A stretch of DNA of 64,000 nucleotides, taken from NCBI RefSeq assembly GCF_902498805.1, contig NZ_LR701600.1, forward strand, positions 1 to 64,000, in the 5' to 3' direction. Shown here one piece after another: positions 40,930-50,327 of this stretch. The stretch comes from Imperialibacter sp. EC-SDR9. GTDB lineage: Bacteria; Bacteroidota; Bacteroidia; Cytophagales; Cyclobacteriaceae. The translations under genes and the position numbers were made by a program. Within the stretch, counting starts at the first letter, position 1. Every line of letters starts with the position of its first letter. The notes under the pieces were generated by a model that did not search any database, had not been told where the DNA came from, and saw nothing but the letters and a program-made list of their open reading frames with translations.

Positions 40930-41961
40930 ATGAAGCACTCAAGCCATTTGTCCCGCATCGACGACCGCACTATCCGCTGGATAGGGATTCCTGCTTTCGG
41001 TATTTTTATACCCAACTTCACGGGTCTGTTTGGCGATCTTTGGTTGTCCGACTGGATGTACTGGTTTGGTTATATCTACTTCATTTTCATTTCGTGGAGC
41101 ATCTGGCAGGGGAATCGTTGGTTGCTATTCAAGCAACGTGAAAACATGGATTGGTTCAGTAGTCCTGTCCGGAAGCTGATTATTCTTGTCGCAGCCAATG
41201 TGTTTTATACCGCCCCGGTTACAGTGGCCCTAATCGTTGGCTGGTACTGGTTTTCTGGTGTGGGGCCGGTTGACTGGGATGCCGTGCAGCTGGTGTCGCT
41301 GGCCAATGTGATCTGCGTTATTTTTGTTACTCATGCCTACGAAACGGTCTTCCTGATCAAGGAGCGCCAAACCGACTTGTTGGCCTTTGAGCAGCTGGAG
41401 CGAGCCAGAGTGGAGGCTGAGCTTGAGATTTTGAAAAGCCAGATCGACCCGCATTTCATGTTCAACTCGCTCAATACACTCGCCTACCTGATTGAAAACG
41501 ACAGAGACAGGGCGCTTCAGTTCAACGAGAGCTTGTCGGATGTGTACAGGTATATCCTTATGAACAAACAGAAGGAACTGGTGTCGCTAGAAGAAGAGAT
41601 TGCCTTCGCTAACAGCTACTTTACGCTGGTTCGCATCAGGTTTGGCGACGGGGTGCATTTTGATGTGGACATTGCTGATGAGTCTAATAAACTGATGGCG
41701 CCTATCAGCCTCCAGCTGCTTTTGGAGAATGCGGTAAAACACAACGAATTTAGCGAAAAGGAGCCCCTGGTCATTCGGCTGCGGCTGGATAATGGTTGGG
41801 TGGAAGTGGCCAACAACCTGCAAGCCAAACACCTCAAAGGTACTTCAAGAATCGGACTGAGAAATCTAACGGAACGTTACAGACTGCTAACCGGCAAGGA
41901 GGTGCTTGTTGAGGCAACAGAGAAGGAGTTTAAAGTGAAATTGCCTTATCTTGAAGTATGA
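40930..41961 (+). CDS. LytS-type sensor histidine kinase
   Basis: A 343-residue inner-membrane kinase. Residues 15-140 hold about four hydrophobic segments. The His_kinase domain has the phospho-acceptor His in IDPHFMFNSLNTLAYL (about residue 173), the N-box in LLLENAVKHNEF and the ATP-site region in RIGLRNLTERYRLL. No extracytoplasmic sensor domain was recognised. Its stop codon overlaps the response-regulator start by 4 bp (ATGA), so both are co-translated. Signals unknown. Confidence 0.92.
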   Translation: MKHSSHLSRIDDRTIRWIGIPAFGIFIPNFTGLFGDLWLSDWMYWFGYIYFIFISWSIWQGNRWLLFKQRENMDWFSSPVRKLIILVAANVFYTAPVTVALIVGWYWFSGVGPVDWDAVQLVSLANVICVIFVTHAYETVFLIKERQTDLLAFEQLERARVEAELEILKSQIDPHFMFNSLNTLAYLIENDRDRALQFNESLSDVYRYILMNKQKELVSLEEEIAFANSYFTLVRIRFGDGVHFDVDIADESNKLMAPISLQLLLENAVKHNEFSEKEPLVIRLRLDNGWVEVANNLQAKHLKGTSRIGLRNLTERYRLLTGKEVLVEATEKEFKVKLPYLEV

Positions 41962-42710
41962 AAGTCGCTATCATAGAAGACGAAGTGCCTGCCAGGCAGC
42001 AACTGATTTCCTTTCTGAAAAAGTTACGGGACGACATTGACGTTGTCAATGAGTCGGCAAGTGTGAAAGAGGCTGTGGCCTTCCTTCAGAGGGCGCCTGT
42101 GGTCGACTTGCTGTTCATGGATATCCAGCTAAACGATGGCCTTTCTTTTGAAATTTTTAAGAAAGTGACGGTGAGCTGTCCTGTAATTTTCACTACCGCA
42201 TTTGATCAGTATATGCTGGACGCTTTTAGAGAAAATGGTATTGACTATTTGCTGAAGCCACTTAAAAAGGCCGATTTAGTGCAGGCTTTTACCAAGATGG
42301 AGAAACTGAAAAGCCATTTCTCTTCTGATATAGTGGAGGCCCTTCGATCGGTTCAGGAAGGACAAAGAGGATTGAGGAAAAGGTTTGTAGCAAAAAAGGG
42401 GGTCAGTTTTAAGTCGGTGCCCGTGGATGAAATTCAATACTTTTTTTCTGAGCACAAAGTAAGTTTTCTTGTCAACAGAGAAGGCGAAAAGTTGATACTT
42501 GATAAGCCGCTGACTGACCTTGAAAATGAACTTGACCCGGACGTTTTTTTTCGAATTAACCGAAAGTACATAGCGTCTATTTCAGCCATTGAAAGTTACC
42601 GGAGTTTTGAGAAGGGTAAGTTGGCTGTGGCTCTTGTGCCTAACCCAAAAGAAGAGGTAGTTGTGAGCCAGGAAAAGGCCAGCCTTTTTAAGAGCTGGAT
42701 GGAAAAGTGA
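41958..42710 (+). CDS. LytTR-type response regulator
   Basis: A 250-residue regulator: N-terminal receiver domain 1-120 with phospho-acceptor D55 in LLFMDIQLNDG, conserved acidic pair E7-D8 in IIEDEVP and Lys in YLLKPLKK (about 99); C-terminal LytTR DNA-binding domain about 145-250 (RFVAKKGVSFKSVPVDEI, FFRINRKYIASISAIESY). LytTR proteins usually bind direct repeats upstream of target genes. Partner of the LytS-like kinase by overlap. No target site was identified in the neighbouring gaps. Confidence 0.94.
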   Translation: MKVAIIEDEVPARQQLISFLKKLRDDIDVVNESASVKEAVAFLQRAPVVDLLFMDIQLNDGLSFEIFKKVTVSCPVIFTTAFDQYMLDAFRENGIDYLLKPLKKADLVQAFTKMEKLKSHFSSDIVEALRSVQEGQRGLRKRFVAKKGVSFKSVPVDEIQYFFSEHKVSFLVNREGEKLILDKPLTDLENELDPDVFFRINRKYIASISAIESYRSFEKGKLAVALVPNPKEEVVVSQEKASLFKSWMEK

Positions 42711-42722
42711 TATTCTACTGAC

Positions 42723-43784
42723 CTACAAAAAATCGATTTCGGCCCTGAAGGGGAATTTCATCAGGTAGGTGGTGGCATCTCCCACGGTCATTTCTTCGTT
42801 AATAATGTTGTGTAGCGCTTCCGTAATGGGGCACCGTACTTTGTAGAATTCCGAAAGGCTTTTGACGATTTCAATGGTTCGCACTCCTTCGGCAGTCTCT
42901 TCCATGCTTTCGATGATGTCTTTGATTTTCTCACCCTTTGCCAGCCTTGTGCCAACCGTAAAGTTACGGCTATGCTGGCTTGAGCAGGTGGCGATCAGGT
43001 CTCCAACACCTGCCAGGCCTATAAACGCTTTGGTGTTGCCGCCTAGTGCCTGACCAATGTAGATCATTTCTACCATGCCCCGGCTAATGAGCAGGGCTTT
43101 GGCGTTTTCGCCCAGGCCGAGCCCGTGGATAACACCGGCACCAATGGCAATGATGTTTTTTAGTACGCCACACAATTCCACTCCGATGAGGTCGCTGTTA
43201 CCATAAATGAGAAAACGTTCATTTTTCAGCAGTTGCTGACCGGCATTGATCACCTCGTCAAAATGGCTGGCTACTACTGATGCCGCCGGTTGTTTGGCGG
43301 CCATTTCACCAGCGAGATTAGGGCCTGCCAGACAACCCACTCTCACGACGGAGCTTTCCTCCATGATCACCTCGCTCATGGTCTTTACATAGTCCCGGCT
43401 GAGTGGCCTGTTGGCGTTAAGCTGCTTGTTATCAGGAAGGCTCACATCGAAGCCCTTCGTACCATGGATGAGGATATGGTAGGGGCGAAGATAGGGCGAC
43501 ATGCGGCGGATGAGCTCCCGCAGGTTGGCGGAAGGCACAACCGGGAAAATGACATTACACGACTTAGCCACAAGCTCCAGGTCGTTGGTTACCGTGATTC
43601 TTTCATGAAGGGGTTGCCCGGAACTCTCCCTCTTGTCATTAATATTTTTGGCTCTTTCCGGTGTGCGGGCATAAAGTATTACGTCTGTCTTTTCAGCCAG
43701 CATATTGGCTATCACAGTCCCGAAACTGCCGGCGCCTAATACGCCCACCGGATCTTTAGATGAACTTTTCGAGGTCATAGCCAT
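42723..43784 (-). CDS. gpsA: NAD(P)-dependent glycerol-3-phosphate dehydrogenase
   Basis: Reduces dihydroxyacetone phosphate to glycerol-3-phosphate for phospholipid synthesis. 353 residues; GVLGAGSFGTVIANMLAE carries the Rossmann G-x-G-x2-G, HGTKGFDV and the catalytic-lysine region CGVLKNIIAIGAG follow, and GLAGVGDLIATCSS is the conserved dinucleotide/substrate block. An extra N-terminal Met-Ala exists before the alternative start at residue 3. It overlaps the upstream PlsB-like gene by 29 bp. This is an efficient pairing of supply and use of glycerol-3-phosphate. Confidence 0.96.
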   Translation of the reverse strand: MAMTSKSSSKDPVGVLGAGSFGTVIANMLAEKTDVILYARTPERAKNINDKRESSGQPLHERITVTNDLELVAKSCNVIFPVVPSANLRELIRRMSPYLRPYHILIHGTKGFDVSLPDNKQLNANRPLSRDYVKTMSEVIMEESSVVRVGCLAGPNLAGEMAAKQPAASVVASHFDEVINAGQQLLKNERFLIYGNSDLIGVELCGVLKNIIAIGAGVIHGLGLGENAKALLISRGMVEMIYIGQALGGNTKAFIGLAGVGDLIATCSSQHSRNFTVGTRLAKGEKIKDIIESMEETAEGVRTIEIVKSLSEFYKVRCPITEALHNIINEEMTVGDATTYLMKFPFRAEIDFL

Positions 43785-45450
43785 CCATCCGGTTATAGTA
43801 GTAAAAAAGCCTGTTCATGTCCTGCGTTGTCACATTTCCTTTTTTGTTCTTCAAAATAGGCCTCAGGGCATGGTACATGCCGCAGTTGTCAATTCCGTAT
43901 TTGATCACGTCGTCAACGGGGCCGTCAAGGTGACTGGCGAAGTTGATCTTCCCCATTTCCTTCATGCGAAATATTTCCTCTCTTAGCTTACTGAAAGTCT
44001 CCCTGAACTCGGCGTAGTCAATCTCTGTGTCCTCGTCGGGCAGTCGGAGCAGATTGTAAAGATCAAGCGCCGGGTTTCTCCTTTTGATCATTTCAAAAGC
44101 TGTGAAAGCTACCAGATGGCTGCTAAATACCCGGTTGTATTTGTGGTACTCCTCTACGATCCTTTTGGCGAGAATACGGGTATATTCCTGCTCCCGCTGT
44201 GCGTCGAAGGTGATTACGCCATCGGTGGTGAAGTAGTCCTTTATTTCCATCGGGTTTCCCTGCTTGTCAAGGCTGTTTCCGTGGTTGTCTACATAGTTGC
44301 CAAACACATCCATGGCCCTGCCAATACTTACCGAGATGTCGGAGCCTCTGGTGAAAAATTTCAGCAGAAACTTAATGATTTTGTAGGACGTGGAGTACTC
44401 ATCGTTTTCCACATAGTACCGTTCCTGTCCCTTCCTTTCAAGATAGTCGTTGATAAGGCTAGGCGCCTCGAGAACGAAGTGGTAGTTGAGTACCACGGGT
44501 ACAATGAATATTTTTTTCGCTTTCTCTTCGTCTTCTTCAAAATGCTCCCTTTGAGCTGCCACTGTTGTGCTCAGCAAGCCGAGCTTAAGCTGTGTTTCAA
44601 TGGCTCCCGACCTTGACCTGGTTCCGCCCGGGAAGAACAGGCTGTGACAGCCATATTTCAAAGCTTCCTGTGAGTACGTTTTTAGCGTTTCCAGGTAGAT
44701 CAAATTCTTCTTTCGTCTGTCTACTTTGTAAGCGCCAAGGCTATTCATGAAGTAGGCAAAAATCCTGATATTGAAGAGGTTAAGTCCGGCGCCGTAGATA
44801 AATGGTGGCAAGCCCATGTGCTGAATTACCCAGCCAATGAGTATAGAATCGAGGTTGCTAAAGTGCGTGGGCACCATAACGATGGTACCTCTTCTTGCCA
44901 GACGGCGGAGCTGCTCCACTTGTCCCACCACGTGGATTTTGTCGTCGAGGTCAAGCTGTTTGCTCCAAAGGGACTTAATGCCTTTTACCCGGGTAGCATT
45001 GAGCAGGCGAGCAAAACCAAAGGTAATGACGGTACGAGCAAATCTGTAATGCGAATTTTTGAAATCGCCTGAGATCTCGTTAGCGTAACGCTTGATAATC
45101 TCCCGAAGGATGGCCTCTTCGGTTTCCTTCTTTTTTGCCTCGTCGTCATTGGGGATTTCAATGAGCCTTTTCTGTATCTGATTCCAAAAGTCCTTTTCGT
45201 CTTTCGGATCAACTTTCCAGGGGTTCTGCTTCATGCGCAGCCTCTCCCGGTAAACAGTTGACTCCAGTTCTTCTTTCAGCGACCGTCCCGATGTGAGAGT
45301 GATCAGGTTTTTCAGGCTCTCATTGGTAACAGTTTCAATGAAAGCTTTCTTGTTTTTGTTCAGCTGTACAATAGGCCAGTACCGGGTCCTTGGCAGGACT
45401 GGCTTATATCTCTTCTTTTCTCCTTTTATTTTTTCCGTCTCAACTTCCAT
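43756..45450 (-). CDS. PlsB-like glycerol-3-phosphate acyltransferase
   Basis: A 564-residue acyltransferase. The catalytic H-x4-D is H196-D201 in VPTHFSNLDSILIG, with LFFPGGTRSRSG as the phosphate-binding segment. The rest is long, helical and charged, as in PlsB-type enzymes but shorter than the 807-residue E. coli protein. It probably makes 1-acyl-glycerol-3-phosphate at the membrane. The overlap with gpsA suggests direct hand-off of glycerol-3-phosphate. An acylglycerophosphate acyltransferase (PlsC-like) role cannot be fully excluded. Confidence 0.85.
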   Translation of the reverse strand: MEVETEKIKGEKKRYKPVLPRTRYWPIVQLNKNKKAFIETVTNESLKNLITLTSGRSLKEELESTVYRERLRMKQNPWKVDPKDEKDFWNQIQKRLIEIPNDDEAKKKETEEAILREIIKRYANEISGDFKNSHYRFARTVITFGFARLLNATRVKGIKSLWSKQLDLDDKIHVVGQVEQLRRLARRGTIVMVPTHFSNLDSILIGWVIQHMGLPPFIYGAGLNLFNIRIFAYFMNSLGAYKVDRRKKNLIYLETLKTYSQEALKYGCHSLFFPGGTRSRSGAIETQLKLGLLSTTVAAQREHFEEDEEKAKKIFIVPVVLNYHFVLEAPSLINDYLERKGQERYYVENDEYSTSYKIIKFLLKFFTRGSDISVSIGRAMDVFGNYVDNHGNSLDKQGNPMEIKDYFTTDGVITFDAQREQEYTRILAKRIVEEYHKYNRVFSSHLVAFTAFEMIKRRNPALDLYNLLRLPDEDTEIDYAEFRETFSKLREEIFRMKEMGKINFASHLDGPVDDVIKYGIDNCGMYHALRPILKNKKGNVTTQDMNRLFYYYNRMDGYDLEKFI

Positions 45451-45532
45451 TCACAATCGGGCTTCTTGGGGGGCCAATATACTAATTTAAAGACATCACA
45501 CAGAAAGTGTTTGTGACAATGTGCCAGATTCC

Positions 45533-46186
45533 TTATCTGCTATCAGAACGCTCAATGAAGGCGTCAGGGGGAACAGATTCATCGACTTTTGCCCGGTAGT
45601 GGTTAACGCCGTCATACTCGAAATGAAGCTCCATCGATAGTTTCATTAGATCTAAAACTTTATAATCGGCTTGGTTTGATGATAGGTCTGGCAGAACGAG
45701 GTAGAGGTAAAGCCTGGTATTGTTATTTGTTGAATCTTTTAGCAGATAAGCTGGGAAGACGTGCGATTCCCCCAGTGCCATCCTGGGTATGAGGTGATTG
45801 TAGAAGCTGATGAATGCGGGCATCGCTTCGCCAATTCCAGGCAACATGATGTCGTAGCGAATTTTATCCTCTTTGAGAGTGAGCACCTTTACGCCGACCA
45901 GTCCGTAGTACATCAATCCTACACCCCCAATACCCAGCACAAGCAGAAGTACTGCCCATTTGTTCCACGAAAAAAGCGTAATAAATGCAATACAGCTCAA
46001 AAGTCCGCCACCAATAAGTGGCCCGAGCAGTTGCCTGTGATTGGTTTCCAAACGCATGATGGGTGTAAGAGCATACTTTTTGGACTTCCCTTTCCTGATC
46101 ACCTCCAGGTAAGAGGCAAATAAGTTGAGATGATTTTTCTGGTCGTCAGGATCAGCCAGGGGGCATGAGGCAATGGGCCTGCTCAT
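45533..46186 (-). CDS. Membrane protein of unknown function
   Basis: A 217-residue protein I do not recognise. Two adjacent hydrophobic segments at about 52-92 (LLGPLIGGGLLSCIAFITLF and WAVLLLVLGIGGVGLMYYGL) are followed by a soluble beta-rich part with a YLYLVLPDLSS segment. Its start overlaps the stop of the HEAT/cyclophilin gene by 4 bp, so the two are co-translated. It may assist that lipoprotein, but this is inference. Confidence 0.6.
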   Translation of the reverse strand: MSRPIASCPLADPDDQKNHLNLFASYLEVIRKGKSKKYALTPIMRLETNHRQLLGPLIGGGLLSCIAFITLFSWNKWAVLLLVLGIGGVGLMYYGLVGVKVLTLKEDKIRYDIMLPGIGEAMPAFISFYNHLIPRMALGESHVFPAYLLKDSTNNNTRLYLYLVLPDLSSNQADYKVLDLMKLSMELHFEYDGVNHYRAKVDESVPPDAFIERSDSR

Positions 46187-48114
46187 GGCAGCTTGATGGA
46201 GGTGATGCGGTCTCCCACTTCAATGGAGTTGACCACATCCATCCCTTTGGTCACTCTCCCGAAGATGGTATAGGCACCATCGAGGTGTGGAGTGGGAGAG
46301 TGCGTAATAAACCACTGTGAGCCTTCGGTGTCTTTGCCTGCGCTCGCCATGCCAACGTAGCCAGTGCCGTACTTTTGAGTTGAAAACTCCGACCTGATGA
46401 CACCATCCGAACTGCCATAGCCATCGCCTCTTGGACAACCAGCCTGAATCACGAAGTTGGGCACCACCCGGTGAAATGTGAGGTTTTCGTAGAAACCGCT
46501 GCGTGCCAGACTAACAAAATTCTCAACCGAGCCGGGTGCCTCTTCTATCAGTAGCTCAATTTCTATTACCCCCCTCGATGTTTCTATCATCGTTTTTGCT
46601 CCCTTGGTAATTTCCGTCACCACGTCCCAGGCAATTGGGTTTTGGTAGAGCTGCCCGGGGCTAATGCCCTCTCGTCCTTCATAGGCGCTAATGGTGCTTC
46701 CCAGCGCCTGGTAAGGCTCCAGATCCTCCGGAAGATGCAGGCTGTCGAGTCCCTGATACATAAACTGGATATTGCCGAAGTAAGGCTGGAGCCTCGACCT
46801 CAGTCTTGTGAGTGTGGACGCTGCCACGGTTACCTGCCCTGCATCACCCGAAAGAATGGCTTGTCTGAAATAGCCAATCAGTTCCGGCTGTTTGAAAGCA
46901 GGGAACTGCGTCGACTGGTTCATGGCACTTAAGGCCTCCATGGCGCTGGTCCGAACAAACGGGTGGGGATCATCCAGCTGATTCCCAAGAAAGGCGCTGG
47001 CGTTGGGATAGTTTCCCAGTGCCTGCAAAATAAATCCTTTGTCATATGGATTGCTCATCCCGCCATACATTTCCGAAAGCTCTCTATATGCATTGTAGCC
47101 GTACAGGTTGCTTTCCAGCAGATTGCCTAAAACAATGGCTCTTGTTCTGGGTATCACAATCTGATCATTAACATCCCATATCCATCGCTCCACTTCCCGG
47201 ACTTGCCATGTACTTATTGTTTCACCAGCACTCACCGACGTTTGATAATCTTTGCTTTTAAGTATTTCGAGGAGTGTTGATTCCACGATAGAGAAATGCT
47301 CCTGCTTAAGCGCCCTGATGAGGTTTACCCTGACCAGGGAGTTACTCTCACTGTTGAGTTGGTCGTCGATAAAAAAAGCTATCGAGTCGTTGTTGGATTT
47401 TACTAAAGCCCTTGCTGCAGCCATTCTCACCGCTGGAAGAGAGTCGTTGGCGGCGCTGCTTTTTAGTATGCTTTCAAAATGTGCTATGCTTATCCCTCTC
47501 ATTCTTCCAAAATAGTTGGCAGCAGCCAGCCTTGCCTGATCAGGTAGGGTGTCGGCCAGGATGGCGCTGGCAGCCACTGTCAGCACTGAGTCACTAATGC
47601 CTCCAAGGCCAGCACGATAAATGCCCCACGCCTTACCTGTGATAGTAAGGTCGTCGTTAGCTTCATAAGCCGCTAAGAAATGCATGTAATCGGTGCTGAG
47701 GCATTTGCCCAGTGCCTCCAAAAGATGGTACCTGACCAAAGGCTCCGTTTCAAGCGGCAGCCTGTTGGCCAGCGCCGACTGTGCACTTTTTCTCTTCATT
47801 TGGCCGATGGCAAAAGCAGCTGCTTTTCTTACTTCAATTTTTGAATCTGATAAAAGAGGAAAAAGATAGGGAAGCCCAATTGTGTCTTGAGTGGAGGCGA
47901 AGGCCATCGCCGCTTCTTCACGATACACACTCTGCTGATGGGTGAGATAGGGAATTAAAGCCTCCGACTGCCGCCTGTCTTTGAAGTCGTATAGCTTCAC
48001 CAGCTCCGGGTCTGCAAATTTGTTGGGGAAGGTCTTGATGCGTTCTGATTCATTCTCAGAACACGATGTGATAAAAGCAATGGCAATCAGGAACAGTACA
48101 AAGTAGTTTTTCAT
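46183..48114 (-). CDS. HEAT-repeat lipoprotein with C-terminal cyclophilin domain
   Basis: A 643-residue lipoprotein (start ATG 48112-48114; lipobox ITSC with Cys about residue 18). From about residue 45 to 480 it holds HEAT-like helical repeats (ALIPYLTHQQSVYREEAAMA, DSKIEVRKAAAFAIGQMKRK). The last 170 residues are a cyclophilin-type peptidyl-prolyl isomerase: GVIEIELLIEEAPGSVENFV, FHRVVPNFVIQAGCPRGDG, GYVGMASAGKDTEGSQWFIT and LDGAYTIFGRVTKGMDVV. The catalytic Arg is R in FHRVVPNF. The fusion would place a folding enzyme on a protein-binding scaffold in the periplasm. Lies 16 bp after phzF. Confidence 0.85.
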   Translation of the reverse strand: MKNYFVLFLIAIAFITSCSENESERIKTFPNKFADPELVKLYDFKDRRQSEALIPYLTHQQSVYREEAAMAFASTQDTIGLPYLFPLLSDSKIEVRKAAAFAIGQMKRKSAQSALANRLPLETEPLVRYHLLEALGKCLSTDYMHFLAAYEANDDLTITGKAWGIYRAGLGGISDSVLTVAASAILADTLPDQARLAAANYFGRMRGISIAHFESILKSSAANDSLPAVRMAAARALVKSNNDSIAFFIDDQLNSESNSLVRVNLIRALKQEHFSIVESTLLEILKSKDYQTSVSAGETISTWQVREVERWIWDVNDQIVIPRTRAIVLGNLLESNLYGYNAYRELSEMYGGMSNPYDKGFILQALGNYPNASAFLGNQLDDPHPFVRTSAMEALSAMNQSTQFPAFKQPELIGYFRQAILSGDAGQVTVAASTLTRLRSRLQPYFGNIQFMYQGLDSLHLPEDLEPYQALGSTISAYEGREGISPGQLYQNPIAWDVVTEITKGAKTMIETSRGVIEIELLIEEAPGSVENFVSLARSGFYENLTFHRVVPNFVIQAGCPRGDGYGSSDGVIRSEFSTQKYGTGYVGMASAGKDTEGSQWFITHSPTPHLDGAYTIFGRVTKGMDVVNSIEVGDRITSIKLP

Positions 48115-48130
48115 GGGCTGGATTTGATCC

Positions 48131-49042
48131 TTAGGGCAAAAATAGTTGACCTTGACCCATAAACACACAGTAGCCACCGACTTTTACCTGAGTGATGGCA
48201 GTTTCCGACCTTTCTATTTCCAGGTAGAGCTTGCTGGGCCTACCCATTTCGTAGCCTTGTTCGCTGATGATCTTTGTTTTTTTTCCGGTATTTCTAAGCT
48301 TATGCTGTACTAAATAGCAGCCCAATGGTCCGTTGGCTGACCCTGTAGCAGCATCTTCTACAATGCCTGCCTCCGGGGCAAACATGCGGCCATGCACGTG
48401 TGATTCGATATCGTCTCCACCCATGGCGAAGGGGTAAATCCAACCGGGATTGTATTTCTGAACCACTTTTTCCCAAACATCTGACCTGAACTTGATTTTT
48501 CTTACAGCATCCAGGGATTTCAAGGGTGTGATGAGATAGGGCACACCACAGGATACAGTTTGCGGGCTGTAATTTGGCAGGAAGTCACTTTCTTTAAGCG
48601 AGAGCAGCTCTGCCAGCAATGCTATATCAGTTAGCTGATTCCCAAATGTTGGCAAGGGCTGTGTCATCACGAGCATTTCAGGCGCACCATTCTGAATGTC
48701 AATATCTACCCGGATAGTGCCAACTTTTTCTTCAAGAAACACTGTTAGTATTTTGTCCTCCGGCTTGTAATCAATATCTCTTGCAATAACAAAAGCGGTG
48801 CCCAATGTAGGGTGGCCGGCAAATGGCAGCTCCTGACCAGGGGTAAATATACGCACCCGGGCATTGTGGTCTTCATTTTCAGGAGAGTAGATGAAAGTGG
48901 TTTCTGAAAGGTTAAACTCTCTGGCAATCTGCGTCATTTCTTCTTCTCTAACGAGGTCGCCTTTGGATATCACTGCCAGCTGATTGCCACCAAAGGGAGA
49001 CTGCGTAAATACATCCACCAGGAAATAAGGTATTCGACGCAT
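48131..49042 (-). CDS. PhzF-family isomerase
   Basis: A 303-residue protein. The PhzF pattern is clear: YFLVDVFTQSPFGGNQLAVI at the start, EFNLSETTFIYSPENEDHNA (with the catalytic Glu in SETTF), VRIFTPGQELPFAGHPTLGTA, and AATGSANGPLGCYLV near the C-terminus. PhzF in Pseudomonas isomerises a phenazine precursor; distant members have unknown substrates, and there are no phenazine genes here, so it probably does something else. 207 bp separate it from the divergent polyprenyl synthase. Confidence 0.92.
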   Translation of the reverse strand: MRRIPYFLVDVFTQSPFGGNQLAVISKGDLVREEEMTQIAREFNLSETTFIYSPENEDHNARVRIFTPGQELPFAGHPTLGTAFVIARDIDYKPEDKILTVFLEEKVGTIRVDIDIQNGAPEMLVMTQPLPTFGNQLTDIALLAELLSLKESDFLPNYSPQTVSCGVPYLITPLKSLDAVRKIKFRSDVWEKVVQKYNPGWIYPFAMGGDDIESHVHGRMFAPEAGIVEDAATGSANGPLGCYLVQHKLRNTGKKTKIISEQGYEMGRPSKLYLEIERSETAITQVKVGGYCVFMGQGQLFLP

Positions 49043-49248
49043 AGGTATTGTTTATTTTAAGGACTAAGGAGGAAAATATCACCTAACCTCGAAGTTTTTG
49101 CTGAATTGATCAAATCAAACTTTCCGGGTGGCAAATAAAAGGTGAATTTTGTTGCCCTGGCTGAAACTATAGCCTTTATCAGAGGGTTTACCGCCTGGTA
49201 TTGCTTTTGCAAAGCAGGTTTAACCTGTTATTATTGTGCCGCAAACAT

Positions 49249-50223
49249 ATGAAGCTTCAACTAGAAGATATCCAGGCGCCCATTGCGCAAGAAATGACTG
49301 AATTCGAGAAGAAATTCCGACACTCCATGAAGAGTAATGTCATGTTGCTGGATAAAATAATGACCTACATAGTGAAGCGAAAGGGCAAGCAAATGCGGCC
49401 CATGTTTGTATTCCTTAGCGCTGGTGTTTATGGGCCTATTACCGACGCTACTTACCGGGGTGCTTCTCTGATCGAACTGCTTCACACCGCCACGCTGGTG
49501 CATGACGACGTGGTGGACGATGCCAACTACCGCAGAGGATTCTTTTCCATTAATGCGCTCTGGAAAAACAAAATTGCAGTGCTGGTTGGCGACTTTCTGT
49601 TATCAAGAGGCCTTTTGCTTTCAGTTGATAATGGCGATTTCGATTTACTGAAAATTGTTTCCGAAGCAGTAAAGGAAATGAGTGAAGGCGAGTTGCTGCA
49701 AATGGAGAAGGCCAGAAAACTGGATATCTCTGAGGAAGTATACTATGACATCATCAGGCAAAAGACTGCCAGTTTAATCACCAGCTGCTGTAAAGTGGGC
49801 GTAGCTTCCGTCGGGGCCGATAAGGCTTCTATTGACCGAATGGGCATGTTCGGGGAAAAAATTGGTTTGGCGTTCCAGATCAAGGACGACCTTTTTGACT
49901 ATGGTGCTGACGAAATTGGTAAGCCGCTAGGTATTGACATCAAAGAAAAGAAGCTGACGCTACCGTTGATCTATGCTTTACGTGAGGCGAGCCCAAGCGA
50001 CAGAAAGCGAATCCTCAGCATTATCCGGCACGACAGTGACAAGCCCAAAAAGCGAACGGAAGTTATTGACTATGTGAAGCAATCCGGAGGGCTTGATTAC
50101 GCCAGAGACGCTATGGAGCGCCACTATCAGGAGGCGCTCGTTATTCTTGATGAGTTTAGGGATTCTGTTTATAAAACTTCGCTGAAGCAGTTGGTGCAGT
50201 ATACGATTGAGAGGACGAAGTAA
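49249..50223 (+). CDS. Polyprenyl diphosphate synthase
   Basis: A 324-residue trans-prenyltransferase. First aspartate-rich motif HDDVVDDANYRRG (D-D-x2-D), second motif KDDLFDYGADE, with GEGELLQ-like helices between (EGELLQMEKARKLDI). The K-x2-x-MRP substrate-binding segment is KRKGKQMRPMF. ATG 49249 is chosen because 49201 adds 16 residues of unrelated sequence. Probably makes the side chain of menaquinone or undecaprenyl-type carriers; chain length cannot be read from sequence alone. Confidence 0.93.
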   Translation: MKLQLEDIQAPIAQEMTEFEKKFRHSMKSNVMLLDKIMTYIVKRKGKQMRPMFVFLSAGVYGPITDATYRGASLIELLHTATLVHDDVVDDANYRRGFFSINALWKNKIAVLVGDFLLSRGLLLSVDNGDFDLLKIVSEAVKEMSEGELLQMEKARKLDISEEVYYDIIRQKTASLITSCCKVGVASVGADKASIDRMGMFGEKIGLAFQIKDDLFDYGADEIGKPLGIDIKEKKLTLPLIYALREASPSDRKRILSIIRHDSDKPKKRTEVIDYVKQSGGLDYARDAMERHYQEALVILDEFRDSVYKTSLKQLVQYTIERTK

Positions 50224-50327
50224 TACATCCGTACCTTGCTCATTGCTCTGGTAAAGAGCCCGTCTCCAGGTGGCCATCTTTCAAATTAATTCTTTAACTT
50301 TATTAAGCTGAATCAAAATAGAAACAG

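Noticed and set aside
48131-49042. PhzF as evidence of phenazine production
   Set aside because: No other phenazine genes lie in the window, and PhzF-like proteins are widespread with other functions.
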